Below, piece by piece: positions 49,412 to 57,352 of a DNA stretch of 64,000 nt; positions within the stretch are counted from its first letter, which is position 1, and each line of letters starts with the position of its first letter. A model generated the notes under the pieces. The model had not been told where the DNA came from, searched no databases, and saw only the letters and a program-made list of their open reading frames with translations. The position numbers were made by a program, and so were the translations under genes. This DNA comes from G965230065 sp965230065 (GTDB lineage Bacteria; Bacteroidota; Bacteroidia; Cytophagales; Cyclobacteriaceae): contig OZ245942.1 of assembly GCA_965230065.1 (NCBI GenBank), positions 3,224,001 to 3,288,000 of the forward strand, written 5' to 3'.

Positions 49412-49667
49412 CTACTACTATATTTTTGATATGGTCCAGTTGTTTTTCGCCCGGCCTGATAAGAAATTTAAGGCTATAAATAAGCGTAATTGAAACAATG
49501 ATGACCCCTACAGTAATGATGACAAAGTCCAGGTTACCTTGTGGCCCCGTCCCGTGTGTAATACCCTGCAGGGCTTTGGGCTGGTTTTGCCCGCATACCG
49601 TACAGGCAAGTACAGATTGAACTGACATTGTTAAAATAGACAAAACTATCAAACTTAGTTTCTTCAT
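49398..49667 (-). CDS. Small exported membrane protein with CxxC motif
   Basis: 89 residues: signal peptide (MKKLSLIVLSILTMSVQSVLA), then CTVCGQNQPKALQGITHGTGPQ with a C-x2-C pair at the start of the mature protein, and a second helix LDFVIITVGVIIVSITLIYSLKFLI with basic tail. The CxxC near the membrane could bind copper or act as a thiol pair for oxidase metalation. Overlaps its neighbours on both sides (ATGA with the 78-residue gene). Confidence 0.7.
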   Translation of the reverse strand: MKKLSLIVLSILTMSVQSVLACTVCGQNQPKALQGITHGTGPQGNLDFVIITVGVIIVSITLIYSLKFLIRPGEKQLDHIKNIVVDERY

Positions 49668-49900
49668 TTTTTCCAGTAATTATTTGCCGCAGCAATGGTT
49701 TGAAATTCGGTAGCTATCACCTGGGCAGAAGCAATCAGTTGGGCAGTATCATTCGCATACTCCGGCCTGAGTTTCTTTCTTACCTCTGCATCTGTTTGTA
49801 TGGCTGCAATGGATTTTCTGGCCAGTTTGATCGCCAGTTGGCGGCCTTCCATGGGTGTGTTGGTCATTAAGCTTGGCAAATAGTTTTCTGGGTTTTCCAT
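49664..49900 (-). CDS. Small helical hypothetical protein
   Basis: 78 residues, soluble and mostly helical (MEGRQLAIKLARKSIAAIQTDAEVRKKLRPEYANDTAQLIASAQVIATEFQTIAAANNYWKK). Starts 4 bp after the stop of the diheme cytochrome and overlaps the next gene by ATGA, so it belongs to the operon. Not recognised. Confidence 0.6.
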   Translation of the reverse strand: MENPENYLPSLMTNTPMEGRQLAIKLARKSIAAIQTDAEVRKKLRPEYANDTAQLIASAQVIATEFQTIAAANNYWKK

Positions 49901-49904
49901 AATT

Positions 49905-50921
49905 TTATTGTATTTGGTTCATTACTAAATCTCTGATTTTTTTTACCTCATCTGCAGTTAAAGTTGGTGCATCATTGCCCCAACTTGAACGCTCGTGGTT
50001 GGCGATGGCGGCAATCTCCTCATCGCTCAGTTGATCGGCAAAGCCGGGCATTTGTGCAAACTCGGGTCGGGCATCATAACCTTGTAGCATGATACGCACC
50101 AGCAGATCAGGATCCTCATCATTTACCACCTCACTTCCTGCTAATGGGGGAAAAGCACCTGGCAGACCAGTGCCATCCGCCTGGTGGCAGGCTGCACAGG
50201 TTGAGGTATATAAAGCCTGTCCGTCGGGTAACTGGCTACCCTGTTTATTTTGTTGGCTACCCGCATCCACATCTTCCAGCTTTTTTCTGGTAGAAGGGAT
50301 AAATTCCACAGACTGCTCAGCCGTTAAGGGTGCTTGTTTGAGCGATTGCAGGTATGCTACCAAATCAAGGGCAACCTGAGTGGGTACTATCTTTACATTT
50401 TTCTTTGTATACCCTTCAGGCACCGCCAGCACTTTATCCCCTTCCGTAACTTCAGTTTTTTCTTCAAACATCCAGGGATAAGAGGGCATGATGGATTCCT
50501 TTACGACTATGCGCGGATTGTACAGGTGCAGCAGGTGCCAGTCTTCACTGGGCTGGCGTTTTCCGATGTTGGTAAGATCTGGCCCCGTTCTTTCACTCCC
50601 CAAGACAGAGGGCGACTGCCGCCAAATGTTCATGCGCTGTTTGCTGTAATAATAATCGGATGGAATTGAGGGGCGGCTGCCCCAGGTTTTGTCCATTTCA
50701 ATACTCCGTACCTGCTGGGTATGGCAGGCCACACATCCCTCATTGATGAATATGTGAAGTCCATTAATTTCTGCCTCTGTCATGGCTGGCATCTCAGGCA
50801 GGGGCTGGGTATTTTCCTGCATCTGAAAAGCAGGAAATACGGCTACTCCAAGACTGAGGACCAGAAAGCCCAGAAAAGATACAAACACTAAAAGTCTATG
50901 GTTTTTATGAAAATTCAACAT
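49905..50921 (-). CDS. Fused diheme cytochrome c: CcoO-like domain plus class I cytochrome
   Basis: 338 residues. One N-terminal membrane anchor (HRLLVFVSFLGFLVLSLGVAVFP), first heme CVACH (63-67) within a CcoO/FixO-like domain (EGCVACHTQQVRSIEMDKTWG, LGSERTGPDLTNIGKR, and the distal Met region SIMPSYPWMFE). A linker follows, then a second heme CAACH (242-246) in a class I cytochrome with distal Met in FAQMPGFADQLSDEE. It matches CcoO fused to a CcoP-like end and would pass electrons to the heme-copper subunit coded just upstream (15 bp gap). Confidence 0.9.
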   Translation of the reverse strand: MLNFHKNHRLLVFVSFLGFLVLSLGVAVFPAFQMQENTQPLPEMPAMTEAEINGLHIFINEGCVACHTQQVRSIEMDKTWGSRPSIPSDYYYSKQRMNIWRQSPSVLGSERTGPDLTNIGKRQPSEDWHLLHLYNPRIVVKESIMPSYPWMFEEKTEVTEGDKVLAVPEGYTKKNVKIVPTQVALDLVAYLQSLKQAPLTAEQSVEFIPSTRKKLEDVDAGSQQNKQGSQLPDGQALYTSTCAACHQADGTGLPGAFPPLAGSEVVNDEDPDLLVRIMLQGYDARPEFAQMPGFADQLSDEEIAAIANHERSSWGNDAPTLTADEVKKIRDLVMNQIQ

Positions 50922-50936
50922 ATTCTTTGGTTCAGT

Positions 50937-52736
50937 TTAAGCTATATCTTTTTGCAAAACAGGCTGGTCTACAGTCACCTTCCTGTTTTTTACCATATAA
51001 TAGAAATTGTAGGCAAAGATCAGGTGCGACACAAACATGAGCGAGCCCCCGATAGCGCGAGAAACCCAATATGATTTCATCATGGTTACTGATTCAATGA
51101 AGGGTAAACCCTCCACCCAGCTCAACCCTTTGAGCGTGCCCCCGGCCATCAGGGAGATCATGTAGGCAAACAAACCGATGAATGCCAACCAGAAATGCGC
51201 CCCTACCAAAAGCTGCGGAGGTTCTTTTGCAGTTATCCTGGGCACAATGGCATAAACACAAGCCCAGAGGATCATGGTGATGATGCCATACATGGTCATG
51301 TGCGAGTGGGCAACGTTAAAATCTGTAAAATGCCAGATGTAGTTGGTAAAACGAAATGCCTGAAAGCTGCCCTGGGCAGAACCCACAAAGTAAAATACCA
51401 CGCCTACCAGAAAGAAGGGGAGTACATAACTCTTGGAGATTTGGCCAAAGCTTCCTTTCATCGTCATCAGGAAGTTGGTAGTCCCCGCTATTACCGGAAT
51501 GAACATGCCCGCACTGAAAACAATGGCTGTAGTCTGCAACCACCAGGGCAGCGGGCTGAACACAAAGTGGTGGGTACCGATCATGGTATAGAACAGCATC
51601 TGGGTCCAGAAGGCCAGTACGCCCAAAGAATAGGAATAAATAGGCTTGTTGAGCGCAGCAGGCAGGTAATAGTAAATAAGCCCCAGCGTAAACGTCATGA
51701 ACCACATGCCCACCCCTTGGTGCATATAATAGCCCTGGATGACCGTTTCGCCCAGGCCGCCCTGGAAAAATGGCAGGTAACCAATCGTAACTAGCACAAT
51801 TGTCCAAACCATTGCACCAAGGAGGTACCAGTTGGAAACGTAAATTTCAGGGATATTACGGTTGGCGACCGTTTTGTAGTAGTTCCAGAAGTTAATAGCT
51901 AATCCTAGAGCAAAGAGAGACATCACCGGCCAGATGTACTCCCGGTATTCTCCACCTCCGTTATTGACGCCTGCCATCAGGCAAATATTCCCAATCAGTA
52001 CGGAAAGGTTGATCAACCAAAAAGCGATCCACCCCAATTTGGGGTTGAAGATTTTTGTATTGGAAGTGCGGGTTACTACAAAGTATCCCAACCCGAACAT
52101 GGCAAGCGAAGCCCATCCCCAAAAGACAGTATTGGTATGTACCGGCCGCAACCTGCCAAAAGAAAGCCAGGAAACACTGTCCAGTTCGGGCCAGATAAAC
52201 TTCATGCCTAAATATTGCCCTACCAATGTGCCGAATACCAGCCAGAAAACCGCCGCCCCCAAATAGAAAATGACAAGTTTTTTCAGTGGCGCAGACGTTT
52301 CAATGGCGATGGCAGCCCTTTTCTTTTCATCTGCCAGTGGGTTTTCAGGGTTATGGGTTACTTTATGGACCAGTCCTTTTTCGTCCAAAGCTTCGAGGCC
52401 GCCCCCAAGTTCATTTCCTGTAAGCTGATAGGTAAGCGCTTTTTTTCTTTTTTCCAGGAGATCATCTATCCCGTCCTGTTCCAGGTTTACTAACTCTTCA
52501 TTCAGTTGCCATCTTTGTTTTTGCTGTTGCTTTTTCCTCAGCCTGCTTACGTAGCCGTTCAGCCTGGCAATGAGGATTAAAATAGCGATAACAATGACAA
52601 TGGCAACCAACACAAGCGTACCAATCACACCGGGGCTCATGGCCCAATTTTCTGTGTTGATGGCAGTATCCGTTTGTGCCAGCAATTGCATTGGGTTTAT
52701 CAAAAGCAATAAAAGTATGAGTTGTTTAACATTCAT
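50937..52736 (-). CDS. cbb3-like heme-copper oxidase/NO reductase catalytic subunit
   Basis: 599 residues. N-terminal signal-like helix plus a second helix (38-57) and a charged stretch (60-150) not found in ordinary CcoN, then the oxidase core. Ligands by alignment to CcoN: low-spin heme His200 (GRLRPVHTN), CuB His339 (YYMHQGVGMWF), His389-His390 (GTHHFVFSPLPWW), and His477/His479 (DFNVAHSHMTMYG). Tyr383, six before His389, matches the cross-linked active-site Tyr of cbb3, pointing to O2 reduction; however, the operon (Rrf2, RIC, hemoglobin, hemerythrin) argues for NO reduction, which cbb3-like enzymes can also do. The two readings remain open. Confidence 0.85.
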   Translation of the reverse strand: MNVKQLILLLLLINPMQLLAQTDTAINTENWAMSPGVIGTLVLVAIVIVIAILILIARLNGYVSRLRKKQQQKQRWQLNEELVNLEQDGIDDLLEKRKKALTYQLTGNELGGGLEALDEKGLVHKVTHNPENPLADEKKRAAIAIETSAPLKKLVIFYLGAAVFWLVFGTLVGQYLGMKFIWPELDSVSWLSFGRLRPVHTNTVFWGWASLAMFGLGYFVVTRTSNTKIFNPKLGWIAFWLINLSVLIGNICLMAGVNNGGGEYREYIWPVMSLFALGLAINFWNYYKTVANRNIPEIYVSNWYLLGAMVWTIVLVTIGYLPFFQGGLGETVIQGYYMHQGVGMWFMTFTLGLIYYYLPAALNKPIYSYSLGVLAFWTQMLFYTMIGTHHFVFSPLPWWLQTTAIVFSAGMFIPVIAGTTNFLMTMKGSFGQISKSYVLPFFLVGVVFYFVGSAQGSFQAFRFTNYIWHFTDFNVAHSHMTMYGIITMILWACVYAIVPRITAKEPPQLLVGAHFWLAFIGLFAYMISLMAGGTLKGLSWVEGLPFIESVTMMKSYWVSRAIGGSLMFVSHLIFAYNFYYMVKNRKVTVDQPVLQKDIA

Positions 52737-52758
52737 TATTTATGATATTAAGACCTTT

Positions 52759-52770
52759 TTATCCTACTTA
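52759..52770 (-). promoter_or_regulatory. Candidate Rrf2 half-site upstream of the catalytic subunit
   Basis: On the minus strand this reads TAAGTAGGATAA, 23 bp ahead of the oxidase gene start. The same 12-mer with one change (TAAGTAGGACAA) lies in the Rrf2 gene promoter at 53255-53266. Confidence 0.45.
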
Positions 52771-52783
52771 TAATCAAATTTTT

Positions 52784-53218
52784 TTATCTCTTCAAAAAAG
52801 TCAACCCCACTTCCAGGCCGGTAGCCAGTTCGTACAGGCTGGTGCTTTCCAGCATGTCTTTCAAATCATCCCGTATTTTTGCAAACTTATCATGGACCGG
52901 GCAGGGCTTTGCTGCATTGCATGCTTTCAATCCTAACCCACAGCCCTTGTAAATAGCGTTGCCATCCATTGCATCTACAATCTGGCTTAGTTTAATTTTA
53001 TCAATTTTCTCTTTTTCTATTTCAAACCCTCCTGTTGGCCCCATTACCGATTTCAAAATATCGTGCTTTGCCAATTGCTGCAATATTTTAGCGGTAAAAG
53101 CCACCGGGGAGTCAATCTTTTTGGCAATATCTTTCAGGCTTACGCGCTTATCTTCAAGCGATTTAACTGCCACATATATCGTGGCCCTGATGGCATATTC
53201 ACAGGTTTTTGAAAACAT
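52784..53218 (-). CDS. Rrf2-family transcriptional repressor (NsrR-like)
   Basis: 144 residues. Winged HTH: CEYAIRATIYVAVKSLEDKRVSLKDIAKKIDSPVAFTAKILQQLAKHDILKSVMGPTGGFEIEKEKIDKIKLSQIVDAMDG. Three cysteines spaced C-x6-C-x5-C (KGCGLGLKACNAAKPCPVH) match the position of the Fe-S ligands in NsrR/IscR-type sensors, where NO damages the cluster and releases DNA. It is the first gene of the long minus-strand operon and its upstream region holds a GGACAA-GT-TTATCC dyad. Confidence 0.9.
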   Translation of the reverse strand: MFSKTCEYAIRATIYVAVKSLEDKRVSLKDIAKKIDSPVAFTAKILQQLAKHDILKSVMGPTGGFEIEKEKIDKIKLSQIVDAMDGNAIYKGCGLGLKACNAAKPCPVHDKFAKIRDDLKDMLESTSLYELATGLEVGLTFLKR

Positions 53219-53230
53219 CTGTTTTTATTT

Positions 53231-53274
53231 TAGGACAAATGAAGCAAAATTTATTAAGTAGGACAAGTTTATCC
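53231..53274. promoter_or_regulatory. Candidate autoregulatory operator of the Rrf2 gene
   Basis: TAGGACAAA at 53231-53239 and TAAGTAGGACAA at 53255-53266 are similar direct copies. The second is extended into the dyad GGACAA-GT-TTATCC (53261-53274). Position, 13-56 bp upstream of the start, suits a repressor site. Confidence 0.5.
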
Positions 53275-53308
53275 GATATAAATTTAACAAGTTTCTGTGG
53301 TTTGATAA

Positions 53309-53680
53309 CTAGGCCAGTGAAAAATGCGCTACAAACCAGGCCCATGCAATGAATACGCCCTGTATCAGCAGACGCAAAAAAGCTACCTGGTGTGTGCCAA
53401 TGGCCGGGTCTTCCCTGAAGAAATCGATCATATGAAGGGGCAGAAAAAGAATAAATAATATGAATACCCCCCAGGCAGCTTTTCTCCAAAAACGGGGTAT
53501 GAGCAATCCAAAACCTAAAATTACTTCAACCCAACCCGAGGAAGCAATCAAAAAAGTTTTGAAAGGGACGATCTCCGGGAGAATTGGAAGATAAAAATCC
53601 GGTTTCAAAAAATGATTGGCACCTGCCACCAGCAAAAATATACCTAGCATAAAGCGTAACCCTTTGTGTAAATAGAACAT
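53309..53680 (-). CDS. DoxX-like integral membrane protein
   Basis: 123 residues, four hydrophobic segments. LRFMLGIFLLVAGANHFLKPDFYLPILP, ASSGWVEVILGFGLLIPRFWRKAAWGVFILFILFLPLHMIDFF and AFLRLLIQGVFIAWAWFVAHF follow the DoxX/DoxD-related pattern with GANHF and the conserved Leu/Gly-rich helix 2. Function unclear in most members (quinone- or thiosulfate-linked in some). It is upstream of the Rrf2 gene in the same direction and separated by 90 bp. Confidence 0.8.
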   Translation of the reverse strand: MFYLHKGLRFMLGIFLLVAGANHFLKPDFYLPILPEIVPFKTFLIASSGWVEVILGFGLLIPRFWRKAAWGVFILFILFLPLHMIDFFREDPAIGTHQVAFLRLLIQGVFIAWAWFVAHFSLA

Positions 53681-53788
53681 AAAGACATGTATTTTTATCA
53701 GCTACTTTAGTACCAATGCCGATAGCAAGGTATATAACTCCCTGAAATAATCTATTTCTTTTGGGAGATTTCTCAAAATGAAAATGTA

Positions 53789-54625
53789 TTATCTTTTTTG
53801 GCCGGGTGTGTGTAATGATGTTGTAGGGGAAGTGGCATGCAGTTCTTTAAGAAACTGTAAGGCCAGGTTGTTGAAAATTTCAGGCTGATCGATATTACAA
53901 ATATGACCTGCACCGGAAATTACCTTTAGCCGGGCTTGGGACTGTTGTTTTACAAAATTTCGGGCTGCTTTCAGGAATACATAGTCTCCTGTCCCCATCA
54001 GCACCAGTGTTTTGTAATGCATTTGCTGATGGTAAAACCTTCTTAAAAGTTTGAAAAACTGTGCATACAAGCCAATCCATTTGAGGTAAGCTTTGCGCGA
54101 GAGCCTTCTTGACTGCATTTGGTAAATCCGCCGGGATACCCGATGGCTTGCCTGGGGCATGAGTAAGTAAGAAAAGAGCCGGTACATTTGTGAATATGAG
54201 AGAAAAAGGTTGAAAAACCGGGCCAGATGCACAAATGCTTTGATCATAAAATTACCTTTAAAAATACCTCCTGCAATTACTGCTTTTTGTACCAAACCCG
54301 GGTATCGTATGCTGAGGTCTTGCAACAGTACGCTGCCAAAAGAAAGTGTGATGAATGAAGCTTTCTGAATGCCTGATTGTTTCAGTACTTTCATAATATC
54401 TTCTGTAATCATCTCAAAGGAATACTTTTCGTAATCCGGGTCTATTTCTTTTGACTCACCATGATCTCTGAGGTCCATCAGCAACAAATTGAAATAAGGA
54501 CGAAAAGCCTGCAATTGGTACTTCCAGGTTTTCATGCTACCACCAGCTCCATGCAAAAATACCAACCAGGGATGTGTTTCGTTTTGGACATATATACGAT
54601 GGTGTAAAGTTTTCCTTTTTAACAT
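53789..54625 (-). CDS. Alpha/beta hydrolase
   Basis: 278 residues from the ATG at 54625 (MLKRKTLHHRIYVQNE); an in-frame start at 54676 would overlap the divergent gene. Oxyanion region FLHGAGGSMKTWKYQ, DLRDHGES, nucleophile in FITLSFGSVLLQDL (a T-L-S-F-G variant of G-x-S-x-G), acidic residue near GTGDYVFL and His in GAGHICNIDQPE. Typical of small bacterial esterases; substrate unknown. Confidence 0.85.
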   Translation of the reverse strand: MLKRKTLHHRIYVQNETHPWLVFLHGAGGSMKTWKYQLQAFRPYFNLLLMDLRDHGESKEIDPDYEKYSFEMITEDIMKVLKQSGIQKASFITLSFGSVLLQDLSIRYPGLVQKAVIAGGIFKGNFMIKAFVHLARFFNLFLSYSQMYRLFSYLLMPQASHRVSRRIYQMQSRRLSRKAYLKWIGLYAQFFKLLRRFYHQQMHYKTLVLMGTGDYVFLKAARNFVKQQSQARLKVISGAGHICNIDQPEIFNNLALQFLKELHATSPTTSLHTPGQKR

Positions 54626-54675
54626 GCCATAAAAACACTTTTGCAGGCATATGGTTTTGTCCTTATATAAAATCA

Positions 54676-55086
54676 ATGAACCTGTATGGTATGCAAAGTA
54701 TTCATTCTATCATAGATTTTGGGTTGGTCGTATTGATCTGGATGACGCAGCTCATTGTTTATCCCGGTTTTCGCTATTATCGTAAGGAAGACTTATTGAG
54801 TTGGCACAGGCTGTACACCCAACGGATTAGTTATATTGTAATCCCGCTTATGTTTGCACAATTAGGGTTGGTGGGCTATGCGCTGATCTATGAATTTTCC
54901 TGGTTGCTGGTAATTGTTGCCGTGATGGTACTCATCATTTGGGTTTCTACCTTTACCCAGGCAGCCCCTTTGCATGGAAAAATCGCACGGGGCCAGCGCT
55001 TATCAACAAATGTGGCTGCTTTGAACAGGGTAAACTGGCTCAGAACATTCCTGTGGACAGGCATTTTTTTATTGGGGATGTTATGA
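54676..55086 (+). CDS. Hypothetical four-helix membrane protein
   Basis: 136 residues from the ATG at 54676. Segments IIDFGLVVLIWMTQLIVYPGF, ISYIVIPLMFAQLGLVGYALIYEFSWLLVIVAVMVLIIWVSTF and WLRTFLWTGIFLLGML; between them HGKIARGQRLSTNVAALNRVNWLRT with conserved-looking His, Arg and Asn. The helix-2/3 pattern HxKI..G......L...NW.RT is seen in unnamed Bacteroidota membrane proteins. Divergent from the hydrolase with almost no spacer. Confidence 0.7.
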   Translation: MNLYGMQSIHSIIDFGLVVLIWMTQLIVYPGFRYYRKEDLLSWHRLYTQRISYIVIPLMFAQLGLVGYALIYEFSWLLVIVAVMVLIIWVSTFTQAAPLHGKIARGQRLSTNVAALNRVNWLRTFLWTGIFLLGML

Positions 55087-55127
55087 AAGTGAGAATCTCA
55101 AAATTTTGTAAGCCTGTAAGAGAGTAA

Positions 55128-55162
55128 AAGACTTCCGAAGTTTTGGAAACTTCAGAAGTCTT
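55128..55162. repeat. Palindromic repeat family C, copy 2 / bidirectional terminator
   Basis: AAGACTTCCGAAGTTT pairs with AAACTTCAGAAGTCTT around a 3-nt loop, with one C/A mismatch identical in place to that of 18871-18903. It lies between the convergent membrane-protein and gnd genes. Confidence 0.75.
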
Positions 55163-55174
55163 AAAAAAAGATTA

Positions 55175-56590
55175 TCAACCATTCCATTCCGTATGGAAAA
55201 TGCCTTTTTTATCAATGCGTTCATAGGTGTGCGCCCCAAAATTATCCCGTTGCGCCTGAATGAGGTTGGAAGGCAAACGCCCGGAGCGGTACGCATCAAA
55301 ATACGCCAGGGAAGCCATCAGCCCTGCCGCGGGAATGCCCTGTTCAATGGCAAATTTTACCACCGTACGCATATCTTCCTGTCTCGTTGAAATTTCTTTT
55401 GAGAAATAATCATCTATCAGTAAGTTGGACAAATCAGGCTGCTTGTCATATGCTGCCCGGATGGGTTCCAGGCAGGCCGCTCGGATGATGCAGCCTCCGC
55501 GCCAGATGCGGGCTACATCGCTCAGGTTCAGGTCATAATTCATTTCATCAGAGGCTTCTTGCAGTAAGGCCAGTCCCTGCGCGTAAGCCGTGATAAACCC
55601 GAAATACAGGGCGTTTTCCAATTCCTGTATCAGTTTTTCTTTATCGCCAACGAGTGTGCTCCTTTCAGCAGGGAACTTGTCAGCGGCTTTTACCCGCTCG
55701 TCTTTCAGGGCCGAAAGGTAGCGCATGGTAACGGCGGAATCAATCACCGATAAGGGAATACCCAGGTCAAAAGCATGTTGGGAAGTCCACTTACCCGTAC
55801 CTTTTTGCTTGGCTTTGTCCAGAATACTGTCTACCAGCATGCCCTCCGAATGTTCATCTTTTTGGGCAAAAATGGCAGCCGTTATTTCTATCAAAAAAGA
55901 CTGAAGTTCACCCTCATTCCATTGCGAAAATATTTGGTGGATGCGGTCATTGTCTAATCCTAAGCCTCTTTTCATGATATCGTAGGCTTCGGAGATGAGT
56001 TGCATCATACCATATTCAATACCGTTGTGCACCATTTTTACATAATTCCCGGCTGACTTGGGGCCCAGATAGGTTACACAAGGTTCGCCGTTTACTTTGG
56101 CAGCCGCAGCTTCAAAAATGGATTTCACTTTATCGTAAGCTGCTTCGTGCCCTCCCGGCATGAGGCTGGGGCCAAAGCGGGCGCCCTTTTCCCCTCCCGA
56201 AACGCCAATGCCCAGGTAGTTGATGCCTTTTGCCTCCAAAGCTTCAGCACGGCGGTCGGTATCTGCAAAATAGGAATTACCGCCGTCAATGATGGTATCC
56301 CCTTTATCCAGGTGGGGGAGCACTTCTTCAATCACAGCATCTACCGGCCCTCCGGCAGGCACCAGCAACATGAATTTGCGAGGCTTTCCGAGTAAATCAA
56401 TAAATTCTTCCAGGGTAGCCGTACCTTTTACTTTTCTATCGGCAGTGGCTTCTTTTTCGAGTGCCTTGCCTTTTTCCGGGTCTTTGTCGTAGCCCAGTAC
56501 CGAAAAGCCGTGGTCGGCAATATTCAGTAAAAAATTGCGGCCCATCACGCCCAGGCCAATCATGCCAAAGTCGTATTGTGTTTGATTCAT
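55175..56590 (-). CDS. gnd: 6-phosphogluconate dehydrogenase (decarboxylating)
   Basis: 471 residues from the ATG at 56590, the normal length; an upstream open frame over rpiB is antisense-like noise. FGMIGLGVMGRNFLLNIADHGFSVLGYD is the NADP-binding start, IIDGGNSYFADTDRR and GIGVSGGEKGARFGPSLMPGG the substrate motifs, NYVKMVHNGIEYGMMQLISEAYDIM holds the catalytic Lys, and the tail AHTYERIDKKGIFHTEWNG is diagnostic. It yields ribulose 5-phosphate, NADPH and CO2. Overlaps rpiB by ATGA, giving a small pentose-phosphate operon. Confidence 0.97.
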   Translation of the reverse strand: MNQTQYDFGMIGLGVMGRNFLLNIADHGFSVLGYDKDPEKGKALEKEATADRKVKGTATLEEFIDLLGKPRKFMLLVPAGGPVDAVIEEVLPHLDKGDTIIDGGNSYFADTDRRAEALEAKGINYLGIGVSGGEKGARFGPSLMPGGHEAAYDKVKSIFEAAAAKVNGEPCVTYLGPKSAGNYVKMVHNGIEYGMMQLISEAYDIMKRGLGLDNDRIHQIFSQWNEGELQSFLIEITAAIFAQKDEHSEGMLVDSILDKAKQKGTGKWTSQHAFDLGIPLSVIDSAVTMRYLSALKDERVKAADKFPAERSTLVGDKEKLIQELENALYFGFITAYAQGLALLQEASDEMNYDLNLSDVARIWRGGCIIRAACLEPIRAAYDKQPDLSNLLIDDYFSKEISTRQEDMRTVVKFAIEQGIPAAGLMASLAYFDAYRSGRLPSNLIQAQRDNFGAHTYERIDKKGIFHTEWNG

Positions 56591-57042
56591 GAGGTATGTT
56601 TTTTTTCCAGTTCTTGTAATTTTTTCAGTCGGCGTTCGTGCCTTTCTTCCCCGGTGTAATTCGCTTCTAAAAATGCCTGTATCATTTCCCATACATAAAC
56701 GGATGAGAAAACGCGGCCGCCTATGCAAATGATATTCATATCGTCGTGTTCTACACCCTGGTGGGCCGAGTAATGCTCGCTGATAAGGGCCGCCCGCACC
56801 CCGGGTATTTTGTTGGCTACGATAGAAGCGCCTACACCACTGCCACACAAGGCAATGCCTCTATCCATTTCTCCATTGGCTACAGCTTCGGCCAGGGGCG
56901 CCACAAAATCAGGATAATCGTCCTGGGCATCAAATTCAAACGCACCAAAATCTTTCACTTCATGCCCAGCGTTTTTGAGCAGGCCTTTGATTTCTTCCTT
57001 CAGCAAATAGCCTCCGTGGTCAGCAGCGATTCCTATTTTCAT
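56587..57042 (-). CDS. rpiB: Ribose-5-phosphate isomerase B
   Basis: 151 residues. MKIGIAADHGGYLLKEEIKGLL (phosphate/substrate N-terminus), DYPDFVAPLAEAVANGEMDRGIALCGSGVGASIVANKIPGVRAALISEHYSAHQGVEHDDMNIICIGGRVFS with the catalytic Cys (ALCGSGVG) and His (EHYSAHQGVEHDDMN) of RpiB. It interconverts ribose and ribulose 5-phosphate downstream of Gnd. The last residues overlap the gnd start. Confidence 0.97.
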   Translation of the reverse strand: MKIGIAADHGGYLLKEEIKGLLKNAGHEVKDFGAFEFDAQDDYPDFVAPLAEAVANGEMDRGIALCGSGVGASIVANKIPGVRAALISEHYSAHQGVEHDDMNIICIGGRVFSSVYVWEMIQAFLEANYTGEERHERRLKKLQELEKKHTS

Positions 57043-57352
57043 GGGGGTAGTTTTATGTTTAGTGTTTGAAGTATTTGAGTTTAGGATTTAGTGGATGTTT
57101 TGAGCTTAGCTTTTAGGGTTTAGGATTTGTTTTTGTTATTTGCAAAATAAAGAGTTATACAAGGATTATCTGTATTTCCTGCAAAAATGTTTGATGTTAT
57201 TCAAATCGAGCATAAAAAGCCGAGAGGCTGCTGGAAAATTCAGGGAAAAAGTGGTAAGTTTGCACCTCTAAAAAATTAGAGGCTGGAAGTTAGAAATTAG
57301 AATATCAATTTCTAACTTCCAGCATACATACTATTATTACTGATTTTCCACT
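57043..57352. other. Intergenic region upstream of tRNA-Arg with T-rich repeats and strong hairpin
   Basis: 310 bp, no gene. The left part has T/A/G-rich near-repeats (GAGTTTAGGATTTAG, TTTTAGGGTTTAGGATTTG). The right part has a perfect 17-bp inverted repeat: GCTGGAAGTTAGAAATT (57282-57298) and its complement (57307-57323), 8-nt loop, ending 30 bp before the tRNA. It may be a repeat element or a terminator for upstream transcription. Confidence 0.6.

Noticed and set aside
51195..51794. 199-codon ORF opposite the heme-copper subunit
   Set aside because: Antisense to a gene with all catalytic residues; no independent start signal or domain.
55175..56848. Extended 557-residue form of Gnd
   Set aside because: The N-terminal 86 residues come from antisense of the other frame over rpiB; the ATG at 56590 gives the normal 471-residue enzyme.
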